Assembly: GCA_017642535.1 (NCBI GenBank)
Contig: JAGCOW010000067.1
Location: 1-52,230 of the forward strand
Direction: 5' to 3'
DNA: 52,230 nucleotides
From: Bacteroidales bacterium
GTDB lineage: Bacteria; Bacteroidota; Bacteroidia; Bacteroidales; UBA1715
Part shown: positions 24,556 to 33,447 of the stretch, in pieces
Layout: every line of letters starts with the position of its first letter
Position numbering within the stretch: position 1 is the stretch's first letter
Made by a program: the position numbers and the translations under genes
Notes under the pieces: model-generated
The model's input: the letters and a program-made list of their open reading frames with translations, nothing else
Database searches by the model: none
What the model was told of the DNA's origin: nothing

Positions 24556-26496
24556 TCAGTTATTTTGCACAAAGACTTTCACCATTTTTCCTTCAATATT
24601 GGCAAAATACACTCCTAATTTCAGATTTTTGTTTGCGATCTTTTTACCAGAATTATTGATGACAAATGCCAATGCTTCGCCGTTAACAAGGATTTGGTTA
24701 TTTACAATAGAAAAAACATCTTTTGATTCCTTCATTTCCAAAAACCCCACAGATTCCACACATTCGATAGATGAAAACTTACCCCAATCTTTATGTGATT
24801 TGTAATCTTCTATATTCGCACAAGGCACGTAAAGATTAGTATTGCGTACCCCAAACGCGTCGAAATAGTATCCCTCAAACACGTCGTAATTTAATATAGG
24901 TGGTTCTGATGCGTAACAAATCACTTTTGACAACAGTGTGTTTCCCATAAATGCTTCATCTCCAATGGTTTCCACAGAAGATGGTAGAATTACTGAGGTT
25001 AACTGGCTACAATAAAAGGCATAGTCTTCAATGGACACTACAGAACTGGGAATTTCTATTGTGGACAAACCAGAACTGTAAAAAGCTTCCCTTTCAATGA
25101 CTACCACTGAATTGGGTATTTCAATCGAATTCAATCTTCTGCATGAATGAAACATAGATTCCGCTATTTTTTTTATGGACTTAGGTAATTTTACGGAAAC
25201 CAAATGAGAACAATCACAAAATGCAGCGCCTCCAATGCTTATTACAGAATTAGGTATTTCTATCGATACCAATCCTGAACTACTAAAAGCATTAGATCCA
25301 ATACTTGTTATGGAATTAGACAATGTTATAGATGTCAAACTAGAACACAAGTAAAAAGTGTCACTCTTAATGCTTGTTACTGAGTTAGGTATTTCTATCG
25401 ATGTCAACAAAAGGCACTCTGAAAAAGCAGATTCACCAATGTGCGTTATTGTATTAGGCAAATCTATTGATGTTATGCTAGAACAACCCGTGAAGGCACC
25501 TGCTCCAATTCTTGTTACGGAATCAGGCAATATTATAGATGTCAAATTTGAACAACCAGCAAAAGCATAGTTATCGATTGTCGTCACCGAATTTGGTATT
25601 TCAATTGATTCCAATCCAGAACCACTGAAAGTACGAGCTCCAATACTTGTTATGGAATTGGGCAATGTTATAGATTTTAAGTTTATACAACAGGTAAATA
25701 CCCCGTTACCAATGCTTTTTAGGGTATTGGGTAATTTTACTGATTTTATATTGGAACATTCTCCAAAAGCACATTCTCCAATGGTCGTCAATGAATTAGG
25801 TAGTTCTATGGATGTCAAACCTTTACAGAATTGGAAAGTATTTTTCCCTATGTTTACTATGGAATTTGGCAATTCAATGGATGTTAAACTGGAACATCCT
25901 GAAAAAGCACTTTCTCCGATGGTCGTCAACAAGTTCGGGAAAATTACGGATCTTAAACTATTACATTCATAGAAAGCATTATCTCCTATGCTTGACACGG
26001 AGTTTGGTATATTTATAGATTTCAAATTGGAACAACCAGAAAATAAATAATCTCCGATGTTCGTTATTGTATTAGGCAGCACTATTGATATTAGATTGGG
26101 ACAATCAATGAACGCTGCTGCTTCAATACTTGTTACGGAATTGGGTATTTCCATAGATGTTAATCCATAGCAACCACCGAAAGCATCTCTTTTGATACTT
26201 GTGATTGTATTTGGCAATTCTATTGATACTATGGCATCACAATAATAGAATGCACTTTCTCCGATGGAAACTACGGTGTAATCGTTATATACTAACGAGT
26301 CATTCAATGAATAATAACCTTTTACCACAGAAGGTATGGTAATAGAATCAGAACCTGGGTAATTACAACCTATAACTTCAACAGTATAATCACTTGTAGA
26401 AAGTATTTTATAGTACAATCCATCATATTCAAATTCAGAAGCATACAAACCATACGCAACAAATACTGCGATAAAAAGGGTGAAAAAGTGTTTCAT
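24556..26496 (-). CDS. BspA-type leucine-rich-repeat surface protein with T9SS sorting domain
   Basis: The 646-residue exported protein has a signal peptide (MKHFFTLFIAVFVAYGLYAS) and then about 20 LRR_5 repeats of 23 residues (pattern ITSIGESAFSGCSSLTSIELPNS, about residues 75-520). A roughly 70-residue C-terminal domain ends in GVYFANIEGKMVKVFV, which fits a type A T9SS sorting signal. It should be secreted through the type IX system and held at the surface, where BspA-like proteins bind host matrix proteins or polysaccharide. A TATCTTTG box (26528-26521) lies about 25 bases upstream of the start. The repeats are also visible as a 69-base periodicity in the DNA. It is convergent with the glycosyltransferase gene. 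Confidence 0.9.
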   Translation of the reverse strand: MKHFFTLFIAVFVAYGLYASEFEYDGLYYKILSTSDYTVEVIGCNYPGSDSITIPSVVKGYYSLNDSLVYNDYTVVSIGESAFYYCDAIVSIELPNTITSIKRDAFGGCYGLTSMEIPNSVTSIEAAAFIDCPNLISIVLPNTITNIGDYLFSGCSNLKSINIPNSVSSIGDNAFYECNSLRSVIFPNLLTTIGESAFSGCSSLTSIELPNSIVNIGKNTFQFCKGLTSIELPNSLTTIGECAFGECSNIKSVKLPNTLKSIGNGVFTCCINLKSITLPNSITSIGARTFSGSGLESIEIPNSVTTIDNYAFAGCSNLTSIILPDSVTRIGAGAFTGCSSITSIDLPNTITHIGESAFSECLLLTSIEIPNSVTSIKSDTFYLCSSLTSITLSNSITSIGSNAFSSSGLVSIEIPNSVISIGGAAFCDCSHLVSVKLPKSIKKIAESMFHSCRRLNSIEIPNSVVVIEREAFYSSGLSTIEIPSSVVSIEDYAFYCSQLTSVILPSSVETIGDEAFMGNTLLSKVICYASEPPILNYDVFEGYYFDAFGVRNTNLYVPCANIEDYKSHKDWGKFSSIECVESVGFLEMKESKDVFSIVNNQILVNGEALAFVINNSGKKIANKNLKLGVYFANIEGKMVKVFVQNN

Positions 26497-26520
26497 TAAT
26501 AAAATTAGTTAATTTCACGA

Positions 26521-26528
26521 CAAAGATA
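26521..26528 (-). promoter_or_regulatory. Candidate -7 box of the LRR gene
   Basis: TATCTTTG on the minus strand fits TAnnTTTG, 24 bases before the ATG at 26496. A second box-like TAAATTTG overlaps just upstream. No -33 match is seen. Confidence 0.4.
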
Positions 26529-26565
26529 CAAATTTATACGACAAACGTATTGTTGTCTTTTATAA

Positions 26566-29500
26566 TTAACGTCGAATCACCAAGCGACCAGTATTCTTGT
26601 TCAAACCGTCGGTTTGTTTTAAGCGTAACGTTTCCCAGTCTGATTTACCGTCAAACGTGAGTTGATAGAAATATACGCCGTTGGGCAGATAGCCACCCGC
26701 ATTGTCGCGTCCGTCCCAATAAATGTCAACATTATTGGTTCCTATATGGGCATTATTGATATGAATGGTCTTCACTACGTGACCTTTCACGTCGCTGATT
26801 TGAATGGCGAGATTCTGCGGTTTTTCCTTGCCCGCGAGAATAAATCTGAACGTGGTAAATTCGGCACACGGATTCGGATAATTATACAAAATAGAAACTT
26901 TCTGCTCCAAATCGACCTCAAACTGCACCGAATACTCCTGACTTGCCGTAGCATTTCCCGACGCATCCTTGGCTTGAACGTGCAATTCATACGTTCCTGC
27001 CTCACTCAACGCAGGAGTGAAATACACGTGAGCTATGTTGGACGTGTCGTTGGCGGGAATGAAGCGAAGCACGCTATCGGCAAAATAATAGGTGATTTTT
27101 TCGTTTGTCTGCGTATTTACCACATAAATCGAGAATAACGCAGTATCCTGCAACGAGAAGAACGGATTCTCGTCGAACAACTGAATCACTATTTCGGGCG
27201 AAGCCGACACATTGTCACCGTTCATCACATGACGACCATCGATTAAGACGTCCAGAATCGGCGCTGTCTGGTCGGTTGTAACTACAAACGAATAATAATA
27301 CACATTGTTGAAGTGAATTTCTTCTGGCTGGTCGTATTCTCCCGTTTCGGGATCCACAGGATTGTACTCAATTTTCATTGAATATCTTCCGTGCATAAGA
27401 TTTGTAGAAATCAATTGTGTATCAACTACATATCCATACGATTCCACACCTGAAATTCGTTTATATTGCAGATATTCAACTTCGTTCTGCTCGTTACGAA
27501 TCTCATACATAACAAGAACGCTGTCCATAGCTGTTTCCACTATATTTTTGGCTGACGAGACAACCTGAGCCACATCGCCTTGCTGCAAGGTGTCGTTGTA
27601 GAACGAGAACGCATATTCGGGCGAAACGGCCAATTCTGCCGCTGGCGTATAATATATCCTCCAGAAATTCAAGTCGGCGGGAGTTCTCGCCTCGTCGCTC
27701 ATATAGCAATCGAGCTGCAAATAGGGGAACAACTCGGCATTGATGATTGTGTCGAGTTGCATTCGTTTATACAGTCTCTCATTTTGCAAGGCATAGGCAT
27801 TTTCATTTTTCGTCACACCCCAATAGGTGAGATAACTCACATCGTTGTCGGTATTGACCGACTCCCACTGCAATTCCTCAAATTTCTTCGCCGGGCCTAT
27901 ATTTGCCGTATGAATACGACCACTGCTCAAATTCGCCGTCAGCACCTTGGTCAAACTGATAAGTGCAGTTTCCGAATTGCCCACAACTTCCTCACACGAA
28001 GCAGGGTTGCCTTTCTGCGTGAAAAAGATGTATGGATAATTGTCGGGGGCAGTCTTATATTTTGTGAAACCGAGCGTTTCCATTGCCGTTTTTAGCGACG
28101 CATCCCACGACTGGCAATACGGATTTTTGAAACTATAACAAAGGATATAATTTCCTTCGGGAACGGTGTCATTCAAGAAATTAGCAAGATTCTTCTGCGA
28201 AGTCGCATTGTTTGATGTAAATGCCAAATGATAACGCACACGTCCGTTTGCCGACGGATAATTTCGTTGTCCATAGGGAGCACGGCTCGAAAGCCATGGT
28301 TCCATTGAGGCAGAATCCAACACAATGACGTGCAATGCCGGTGAAGACAGCGGGAATCCACTATTTTCCATCTGCGTGGCATCCAAGACAAACATACATT
28401 CATAGTATTCTTTGTTCGTAGAACAGTTTCCACGCGTTTGCAATGTTACTTCGTGAGGAATGGTCTTGAACGCATATTTTTTAGTTGTGTCATTATAGGT
28501 CATTCCCGAAAGTGTGTTGTCAACAAACTGATGAGCGTGAATTTGTCCCCAACCTGTACGATTTTTTTCGTATGTGAACGAATATTCGTTCCATTTGATA
28601 GAATCGGTAGCCGTAACACGCCAGAAATACGTGGTGCTGTCGATAAAATGTCCTTCGGGTTTCCACGAAATGACAGCTTTCCTATCAACAGCAAGCACAA
28701 CACTTTGTTTCAAAGGCGAATCGTATGAAACGCACGTATCTATTTCCACCATAATTTCACTTGGCGGATTAAAGGCGTCAATGGCAGACATAATCAACGA
28801 AACGGTATCGGTAGGAATTATGGCATAATTCGCAGGATATACGGGGACCAATTCCCGCGAGCTGATGAAAAATGGAACCTCTACAGCATTGTTGTCGTCC
28901 GACAATTCCTCTATCTCATTATCGTAATCCACTTCCACACGCACGGTATATTCTCCCGAAACGAACTTCGCCATATCCATACGGAACGAAAGGGTATCGA
29001 CATTATAACTACCATATATCAGAGTATCAATAACATACGAATCGCCGCTCTCCGAAGTGAATGTAGCTCGAAGGGTGTATGACGAAGTATATGCCCGCCC
29101 GTTGTTTCGCACAGCCATGTTAATCTGTGCCGATTCCAAATCGGTGGTAATCAGCGACGGTGTAAAGAACACCGATGACGCATCTATCGCAAAATCGGGT
29201 TTATCGAACGAATGCAATCTTACCGCTGGGTCGCCGTGCAACGTGAAACCCACAATACCATCATACAAATCTTCGTAGATGAGATTTCTTGCCGAGACAT
29301 CCTTCAATGTTTTTGCGATATTTTCACCAATTGTCCCACCATAGTTGGTATAAGCAATATTACGAACAAAAGCCGACGAGAATACATTCAGATAGGTAGG
29401 AATTCCCACATCGACATTTGCCAAAAAGCCGATGGAACCACGATTTCTCTCGAACATCCACGTACAACTCACATTATAATCGCTTTCGGTGAAAATATCG

Positions 29501-31461
29501 CCCGAGTAGCACGAATTAGCCACTATCAACGGATAACGGCCTTGGTTGTCGAACAACGAAGGATGGTCGATACTTTGGTCGAAACCGCTTCCTGCTGCAT
29601 GACCGAAAAATGTCATAAGCGACACTCCCTCGTTCATATATTTACGAATTGCTTCTGGCTCGGTCGTTTCATATACATCGGAACTTTCTTTGTAGAACGA
29701 ATGGACATTCGCTCCAAAATATGCACCCGACAAAGTGCGCTCATATTGTTTTAAATAATAGCGGAACAGCGACTGCTCGTAAGCCGTAGAACCACCACCA
29801 AAATGTAACACGTTTTTCATCCACGGAGCCAATTCCTGCGCCTCGAAATCAATCACTTTGTTTCTATAAATGGCGACTTCCTCAAGAGTCTCGGCGGCAA
29901 TACGCCCAATGGCAATGTTCGGACTCAAATTGCGACCGCGCATATCAAGTGTGAACAACAAATCCGACGAGGGATTTCCCATAGAAGGCACAAGCGTGCG
30001 CTGGTACAAGGCCTCGTTTTTCCGGAAATTCGCCACGTGGAAACCCTTGCCAATAATAAAAACATGCGTGGGTTTTATCGACCACGTTTTTACAGCATAC
30101 GCAATAAAATTGGAAATTGCCACAGGATGTTTGCGAACACCATAGGCAAATTGGTTATACAATTCATCCACATCGACAAGCACCACCTGATGTCCCGTAG
30201 ATGTGCGATATTGCTTGTAATATAGGGCTTCTTGCCACAATTTCTTTTCAGTTATTATGATATAGTCTCCTTGATTCTCGGGTTGGGAGAAATCAAGAAA
30301 CTGCAATTTTTGTTTCGCATTTTTTGAAGTAACGGGTACAATTTCCGCAACGTGTTTCATCGTATTCTGCGAAGTCATTATACACTTGATTTCCTTGTGA
30401 GCATTGGGTATCAAGGCATAATACTTCCCATTGGAAAGCGTGGTCAAAATTCGTTTTCCCAGTTCTGGTACATACACTAACGGTGCGGAACTACCCGCAT
30501 TGAAATTGCTCACCTCAAGCAAGAGATAATCAGACGATTCCACAACAGGAAGCGTAAACTCAAAATACGACTGATTTCCGAAATTGAACGTAGAAGGATA
30601 GGTAACTTGCAGATACGAAACACTATTCTTGTCGGCTGTCTTGTCACCCGAAATACTCTGAAATTTCAATACCGTCGATGCTGGCAACGGCGACGATACA
30701 GTGAGTGTTTTATGAATTGCGTTATAGTCAAAATACGTTGTGTCAAAACGCACCGACTCATCGGATTCAAGCGTAACAACTATATCGTGCTGTGTTTCGG
30801 AAAAGCCGCCAATACCAAATGAAATAACGGAAGGCACATCCACCGACGCATAGTTTGCCGTAATAAGTCCTTTCTCAACATTGCCGCCCATATCGAAATA
30901 CGAATCACACCAACCTTCGGAAGGCAAAATGTATGGCGACGATTTTGTCGCATTAAACGTAGAAGTATAATTACCCCGAACCGTACGCAAACAATATGTG
31001 AGAGGAGAATACTCGTTGTAATTGGTTGTCCGAACCGTATCGTATCGCGGACTTGTGAGCGTGTTTGCTATCGTAAGGAAATATGCGGCAGTGTCGTTGT
31101 ACAAACTCACATTTTCGTTGAACGAGCGACCTGTATAATACAATTTTGAATCTTGCCAACCTGTATTTCCTCCTTCGGCATAAAATTCAATATAATCAGT
31201 GTTTCTGAAAATTCCGTCGGGTTGAGCGGAAACGAAGAGAGGAATCACCTTGCCGTCGTGAACAATCTGCAAGTTTCTATGGTCAAAATCACCCACGGAA
31301 ATGCCATTTGAAACCAAATCGGCGTACGTGATTTTGTAAATTCCCGCATTGGTGATAGGTATTCGGTAGTATTTTTGGGAATAGTCTATCCATTCGTTGG
31401 GATATTGCCCAAACGCCGACACGCAGAATAACACGCTCAATATGAAAAGAATCCGTCTCAA
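26566..31461 (-). CDS. Gingipain-type (C25) peptidase-like T9SS protein, PorU2-like
   Basis: The 1631-residue secreted protein is proposed to start at the TTG at 31461, with AAGGGTG just upstream; this yields a clean signal peptide (MRRILFILSVLFCVSAFGQ). A C25 peptidase domain lies in roughly residues 400-790, with catalytic His621 in FFGHAAG and Cys651 in ANSCYSGD. Long Ig-like/CARDB-like regions follow. The C-terminal about 90 residues (YNYPNPCAEFTTFRF ... NGVYFYQL ... RLVIRR) are a T9SS-type sorting domain with the FlgD-like Ig fold. PorU, the T9SS sortase, is shorter (about 1100), and this architecture fits the longer PorU2-like relatives. It could be a second sortase or a surface protease; both catalytic residues are present, so activity is plausible. 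Confidence 0.82.
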   Translation of the reverse strand: MRRILFILSVLFCVSAFGQYPNEWIDYSQKYYRIPITNAGIYKITYADLVSNGISVGDFDHRNLQIVHDGKVIPLFVSAQPDGIFRNTDYIEFYAEGGNTGWQDSKLYYTGRSFNENVSLYNDTAAYFLTIANTLTSPRYDTVRTTNYNEYSPLTYCLRTVRGNYTSTFNATKSSPYILPSEGWCDSYFDMGGNVEKGLITANYASVDVPSVISFGIGGFSETQHDIVVTLESDESVRFDTTYFDYNAIHKTLTVSSPLPASTVLKFQSISGDKTADKNSVSYLQVTYPSTFNFGNQSYFEFTLPVVESSDYLLLEVSNFNAGSSAPLVYVPELGKRILTTLSNGKYYALIPNAHKEIKCIMTSQNTMKHVAEIVPVTSKNAKQKLQFLDFSQPENQGDYIIITEKKLWQEALYYKQYRTSTGHQVVLVDVDELYNQFAYGVRKHPVAISNFIAYAVKTWSIKPTHVFIIGKGFHVANFRKNEALYQRTLVPSMGNPSSDLLFTLDMRGRNLSPNIAIGRIAAETLEEVAIYRNKVIDFEAQELAPWMKNVLHFGGGSTAYEQSLFRYYLKQYERTLSGAYFGANVHSFYKESSDVYETTEPEAIRKYMNEGVSLMTFFGHAAGSGFDQSIDHPSLFDNQGRYPLIVANSCYSGDIFTESDYNVSCTWMFERNRGSIGFLANVDVGIPTYLNVFSSAFVRNIAYTNYGGTIGENIAKTLKDVSARNLIYEDLYDGIVGFTLHGDPAVRLHSFDKPDFAIDASSVFFTPSLITTDLESAQINMAVRNNGRAYTSSYTLRATFTSESGDSYVIDTLIYGSYNVDTLSFRMDMAKFVSGEYTVRVEVDYDNEIEELSDDNNAVEVPFFISSRELVPVYPANYAIIPTDTVSLIMSAIDAFNPPSEIMVEIDTCVSYDSPLKQSVVLAVDRKAVISWKPEGHFIDSTTYFWRVTATDSIKWNEYSFTYEKNRTGWGQIHAHQFVDNTLSGMTYNDTTKKYAFKTIPHEVTLQTRGNCSTNKEYYECMFVLDATQMENSGFPLSSPALHVIVLDSASMEPWLSSRAPYGQRNYPSANGRVRYHLAFTSNNATSQKNLANFLNDTVPEGNYILCYSFKNPYCQSWDASLKTAMETLGFTKYKTAPDNYPYIFFTQKGNPASCEEVVGNSETALISLTKVLTANLSSGRIHTANIGPAKKFEELQWESVNTDNDVSYLTYWGVTKNENAYALQNERLYKRMQLDTIINAELFPYLQLDCYMSDEARTPADLNFWRIYYTPAAELAVSPEYAFSFYNDTLQQGDVAQVVSSAKNIVETAMDSVLVMYEIRNEQNEVEYLQYKRISGVESYGYVVDTQLISTNLMHGRYSMKIEYNPVDPETGEYDQPEEIHFNNVYYYSFVVTTDQTAPILDVLIDGRHVMNGDNVSASPEIVIQLFDENPFFSLQDTALFSIYVVNTQTNEKITYYFADSVLRFIPANDTSNIAHVYFTPALSEAGTYELHVQAKDASGNATASQEYSVQFEVDLEQKVSILYNYPNPCAEFTTFRFILAGKEKPQNLAIQISDVKGHVVKTIHINNAHIGTNNVDIYWDGRDNAGGYLPNGVYFYQLTFDGKSDWETLRLKQTDGLNKNTGRLVIRR

Positions 31462-31477
31462 TATTTCACCCTTTATG

Positions 31478-31485
31478 CAAATGTA
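31478..31485 (-). promoter_or_regulatory. Candidate -7 box of the C25/PorU2-like gene
   Basis: TACATTTG on the minus strand fits TAnnTTTG and lies 16 bases upstream of the proposed TTG start. This supports that start over the longer frame. No -33 match is seen. Confidence 0.45.
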
Positions 31486-31526
31486 AAAATAAATCAATTA
31501 TGTATGACATTCACGGTTCATTCATT

Positions 31527-31661
31527 TAAAGATTCCTCATTTCGCTTTGCTCCATTCGGAAGGACGTTCGTTTGGTTAATTTGGCGGGCAGACAAATAAC
31601 ATTGTTTTCTCCGTTAATTCGACTGCCCGCCATTTTCATCCTCGAAAGCCGTCTTTTCGAG
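31527..31661. repeat. Dispersed intergenic repeat with nested inverted repeats
   Basis: Non-coding sequence containing the boilerplate-like GATTCCTCATTTCGCTTTGC followed by TCCATTCGGA, a phrase I associate with dispersed repeats in Bacteroidetes genomes. It also has two inverted repeats: TGGCGGGCAG (31582-31591) with CTGCCCGCCA (31623-31632), and CTCGAAA (31641-31647) with TTTCGAG (31655-31661). No protein is encoded. Confidence 0.5.
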
Positions 31662-31691
31662 CGATAGCGAGAAATCTCATACGGCACAAAT

Positions 31692-31721
31692 AAAAAAAGG
31701 CAACCCGAACGGATTGCCTTT
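31692..31721 (-). terminator. Intrinsic terminator of the small lipoprotein gene
   Basis: On the minus strand AAAGGCAA pairs with TTGCCTTT around a GC-rich centre, followed by a run of seven T. It lies 20 bases after the lipoprotein stop. Confidence 0.85.
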
Positions 31722-31741
31722 CATCATAATTACAAATATGA

Positions 31742-31972
31742 TTATTTACAATTATAATTGTATTCGTATTCTTTACCATTAAGTGGATTTTTTTCTGTTT
31801 CAGTCCACTTTCCAGTTTTATCACACTTTTCTTCGAAATCAATAGATTTACCTTTACTTACTTTTTCGCCATCTACTTTAACCGTTGTTTTGCAAACGCA
31901 TTCACGACCGAAACAAGAAGTCATTACAACAGCTGCCATTGCTAATGATAATACTAATAATACTTTTTTCAT
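31742..31972 (-). CDS. Small lipoprotein
   Basis: The 76-residue protein has a lipoprotein signal (MKKVLLVLSLAMAAVVMTSC); the lipobox ends at Cys20. The mature part is 57 residues with four more cysteines (ECVCK, EKCDK, NYNCK) that could form two disulfides, and many Lys, Glu and Tyr. I do not recognise the family. It is monocistronic: a TATGTTTG box lies about 30 bases upstream and a strong terminator follows. It should be anchored in the periplasmic side of the inner membrane or in the outer membrane. Confidence 0.8.
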   Translation of the reverse strand: MKKVLLVLSLAMAAVVMTSCFGRECVCKTTVKVDGEKVSKGKSIDFEEKCDKTGKWTETEKNPLNGKEYEYNYNCK

Positions 31973-32002
31973 AATAATTTAAATTTTAGGTTTATACTAA
32001 CG

Positions 32003-32010
32003 CAAACATA
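32003..32010 (-). promoter_or_regulatory. Candidate -7 box of the small lipoprotein gene
   Basis: TATGTTTG fits TAnnTTTG, 30 bases before the ATG. A TTG lies 16 bases further up, slightly closer than the usual spacing. Confidence 0.45.
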
Positions 32011-32140
32011 TAAATAATTCTCTTACAATGTATTCACTTTAGTGGCTTTTTTTAACATTTGAGAATCAAATCAATACAAAAGTGTGCTTTAGGATTACAA
32101 CTTAAACATCGTCTTTTCATTCAACAACCAAAAATAAATG

Positions 32141-32148
32141 TACCTTTG
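32141..32148 (+). promoter_or_regulatory. Candidate -7 box of the HD hydrolase gene
   Basis: TACCTTTG fits TAnnTTTG, 21 bases before the ATG at 32170. No clear -33. Confidence 0.45.
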
Positions 32149-32169
32149 TCTGTAACATTTTGATTGACT

Positions 32170-32826
32170 ATGAAACAAAACAAAAGAATTGAATTTATTC
32201 AAGCCGAAGTAAAACGGACGCTACAATATGCCGAATGTGGCCACGACTATTCTCACGCAATTCGCGTTATGCAAAATGCCGAACTCATCGCTCAAAGCGA
32301 AGGAGGAGACATTGAAGTAATTCAAGCAGCCGCACTGTTACACGATGTTTCAGACGAAAAGTTTAGCAACGGTAACACGGTCATCGGTCTCAAACTGACA
32401 GAAAACATATTGAAAAAAGCAAAATTCAAACCTGCGGAACGAGAAAAAATCCTTGATATCATAAAAAACATCTCGTACAAAGGTGGATTCAACGCCTCGA
32501 CTATTCCGTCAATCGAATGTGCCATCGTGCAAGACGCCGACCGACTTGACGCCATTGGAGCAATTGGTATTGCTCGTGCGTTTCACTACGGCGGCTACAA
32601 AAATCGCGAACTCTACAATCCCGAAATTGAGCCACAAGACTATGCAAACGCCGATGAATACCGAAATTCAACGGGACCAACCATCAATCATTTCTATGAA
32701 AAGTTATTGAAACTCAAATACTTGATGAACACTCCTACAGCAAAGGAACTTGCAGAACCTCGTCATCAGTTTTTGGAAGAATTTTTGGAAGAATTTCTTT
32801 CGGAATGGAATTGTGAGAAAAAATAG
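32170..32826 (+). CDS. HD-domain phosphohydrolase (YedJ-like)
   Basis: The 218-residue metal-dependent phosphohydrolase of the HD superfamily has its metal ligands in CGHDYSHAIRV (first His and Asp near residue 25), LLHDVSDEKF (HD pair near residue 59) and QDADRLDAIGAIGIAR (last Asp near 120). This set matches small stand-alone HD proteins such as YedJ that act on nucleotides or phosphorylated metabolites; the substrate is unknown. The ATG at 32170 (MKQNKRIEFIQAEVK) is preferred over a TTG two codons upstream. It is convergent with plsY, with only 3 bases between the two stop codons. Confidence 0.85.
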   Translation: MKQNKRIEFIQAEVKRTLQYAECGHDYSHAIRVMQNAELIAQSEGGDIEVIQAAALLHDVSDEKFSNGNTVIGLKLTENILKKAKFKPAEREKILDIIKNISYKGGFNASTIPSIECAIVQDADRLDAIGAIGIARAFHYGGYKNRELYNPEIEPQDYANADEYRNSTGPTINHFYEKLLKLKYLMNTPTAKELAEPRHQFLEEFLEEFLSEWNCEKK

Positions 32827-32829
32827 CGT

Positions 32830-33444
32830 TTACCACATTTTCTTCTCCTCGCCATTTCGCAATCGGGCAATGTTTTTTCTGTGAGTAACAAGCAACAGCA
32901 CGGCAAAAATCACGGAGAAAACTTGTAGCGAGACAATATCGGTCTTTTCCACAAAAAACACGAACAAGGGATACGAGCAGCCCGCCAACATTGAACCGAG
33001 CGACACACAGTGCGTAATCAATAATACCACCACAAATACAGCCAAAGCCAATAACGCCGAGATAGGCGAAATTGCCAAGGTCACGCCCAATAACGAAGCT
33101 ACACCTTTGCCTCCCTTAAATCCTGCATAAATGGGGAAAATGTGACCAACAACAGCAAGTATTCCGAACAATAATTGCAAATTGATATACATTGGCGTGT
33201 GTGGCAAATACGGGAAAAACACCACCAATTTTGCTGCAACATACGCTTTTAGCACATCAATAATAAACACCGGAATGGCGGCTTTTGCTCCTAACACACG
33301 GAACGTATTGGTTGCTCCTGCGTTGCCACTTCCCTGCTCTCGAACATCAACGCCATAAAACAATTTTCCCACCCACACCGACGTCGGTATGGAACCAAGC
33401 AAATACGAAACAACAGCTGCAATTATGACATACCAGAAATCCAT
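32830..33444 (-). CDS. plsY: Glycerol-3-phosphate acyltransferase (acyl-phosphate type)
   Basis: The 204-residue inner-membrane enzyme transfers an acyl group from acyl-phosphate to glycerol-3-phosphate to make lysophosphatidic acid, the first step of phospholipid synthesis. The three PlsY motifs are visible: LLGSIPTSVWVGK (near residue 16), SGNAGATNTFRVLGAK (near 40) and GHIFPIYAGFKGGKGVASLLG (near 107). Five or more membrane helices are predicted by hydrophobicity. Length is normal. The start is the ATG at 33444, 3 bases after the stop of the 806-residue protein gene, so the two are likely co-transcribed. Confidence 0.95.
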   Translation of the reverse strand: MDFWYVIIAAVVSYLLGSIPTSVWVGKLFYGVDVREQGSGNAGATNTFRVLGAKAAIPVFIIDVLKAYVAAKLVVFFPYLPHTPMYINLQLLFGILAVVGHIFPIYAGFKGGKGVASLLGVTLAISPISALLALAVFVVVLLITHCVSLGSMLAGCSYPLFVFFVEKTDIVSLQVFSVIFAVLLLVTHRKNIARLRNGEEKKMW

Positions 33445-33447
33445 ACG

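Noticed and set aside
24950..26250. 69-base tandem repeat array
   Set aside because: It encodes BspA-type leucine-rich repeats, ordinary for such surface proteins.
32826..32830. Overlapping or frameshifted genes at the HD/plsY joint
   Set aside because: Both genes end cleanly with complete motifs; they are simply convergent with 3 bases between stops.
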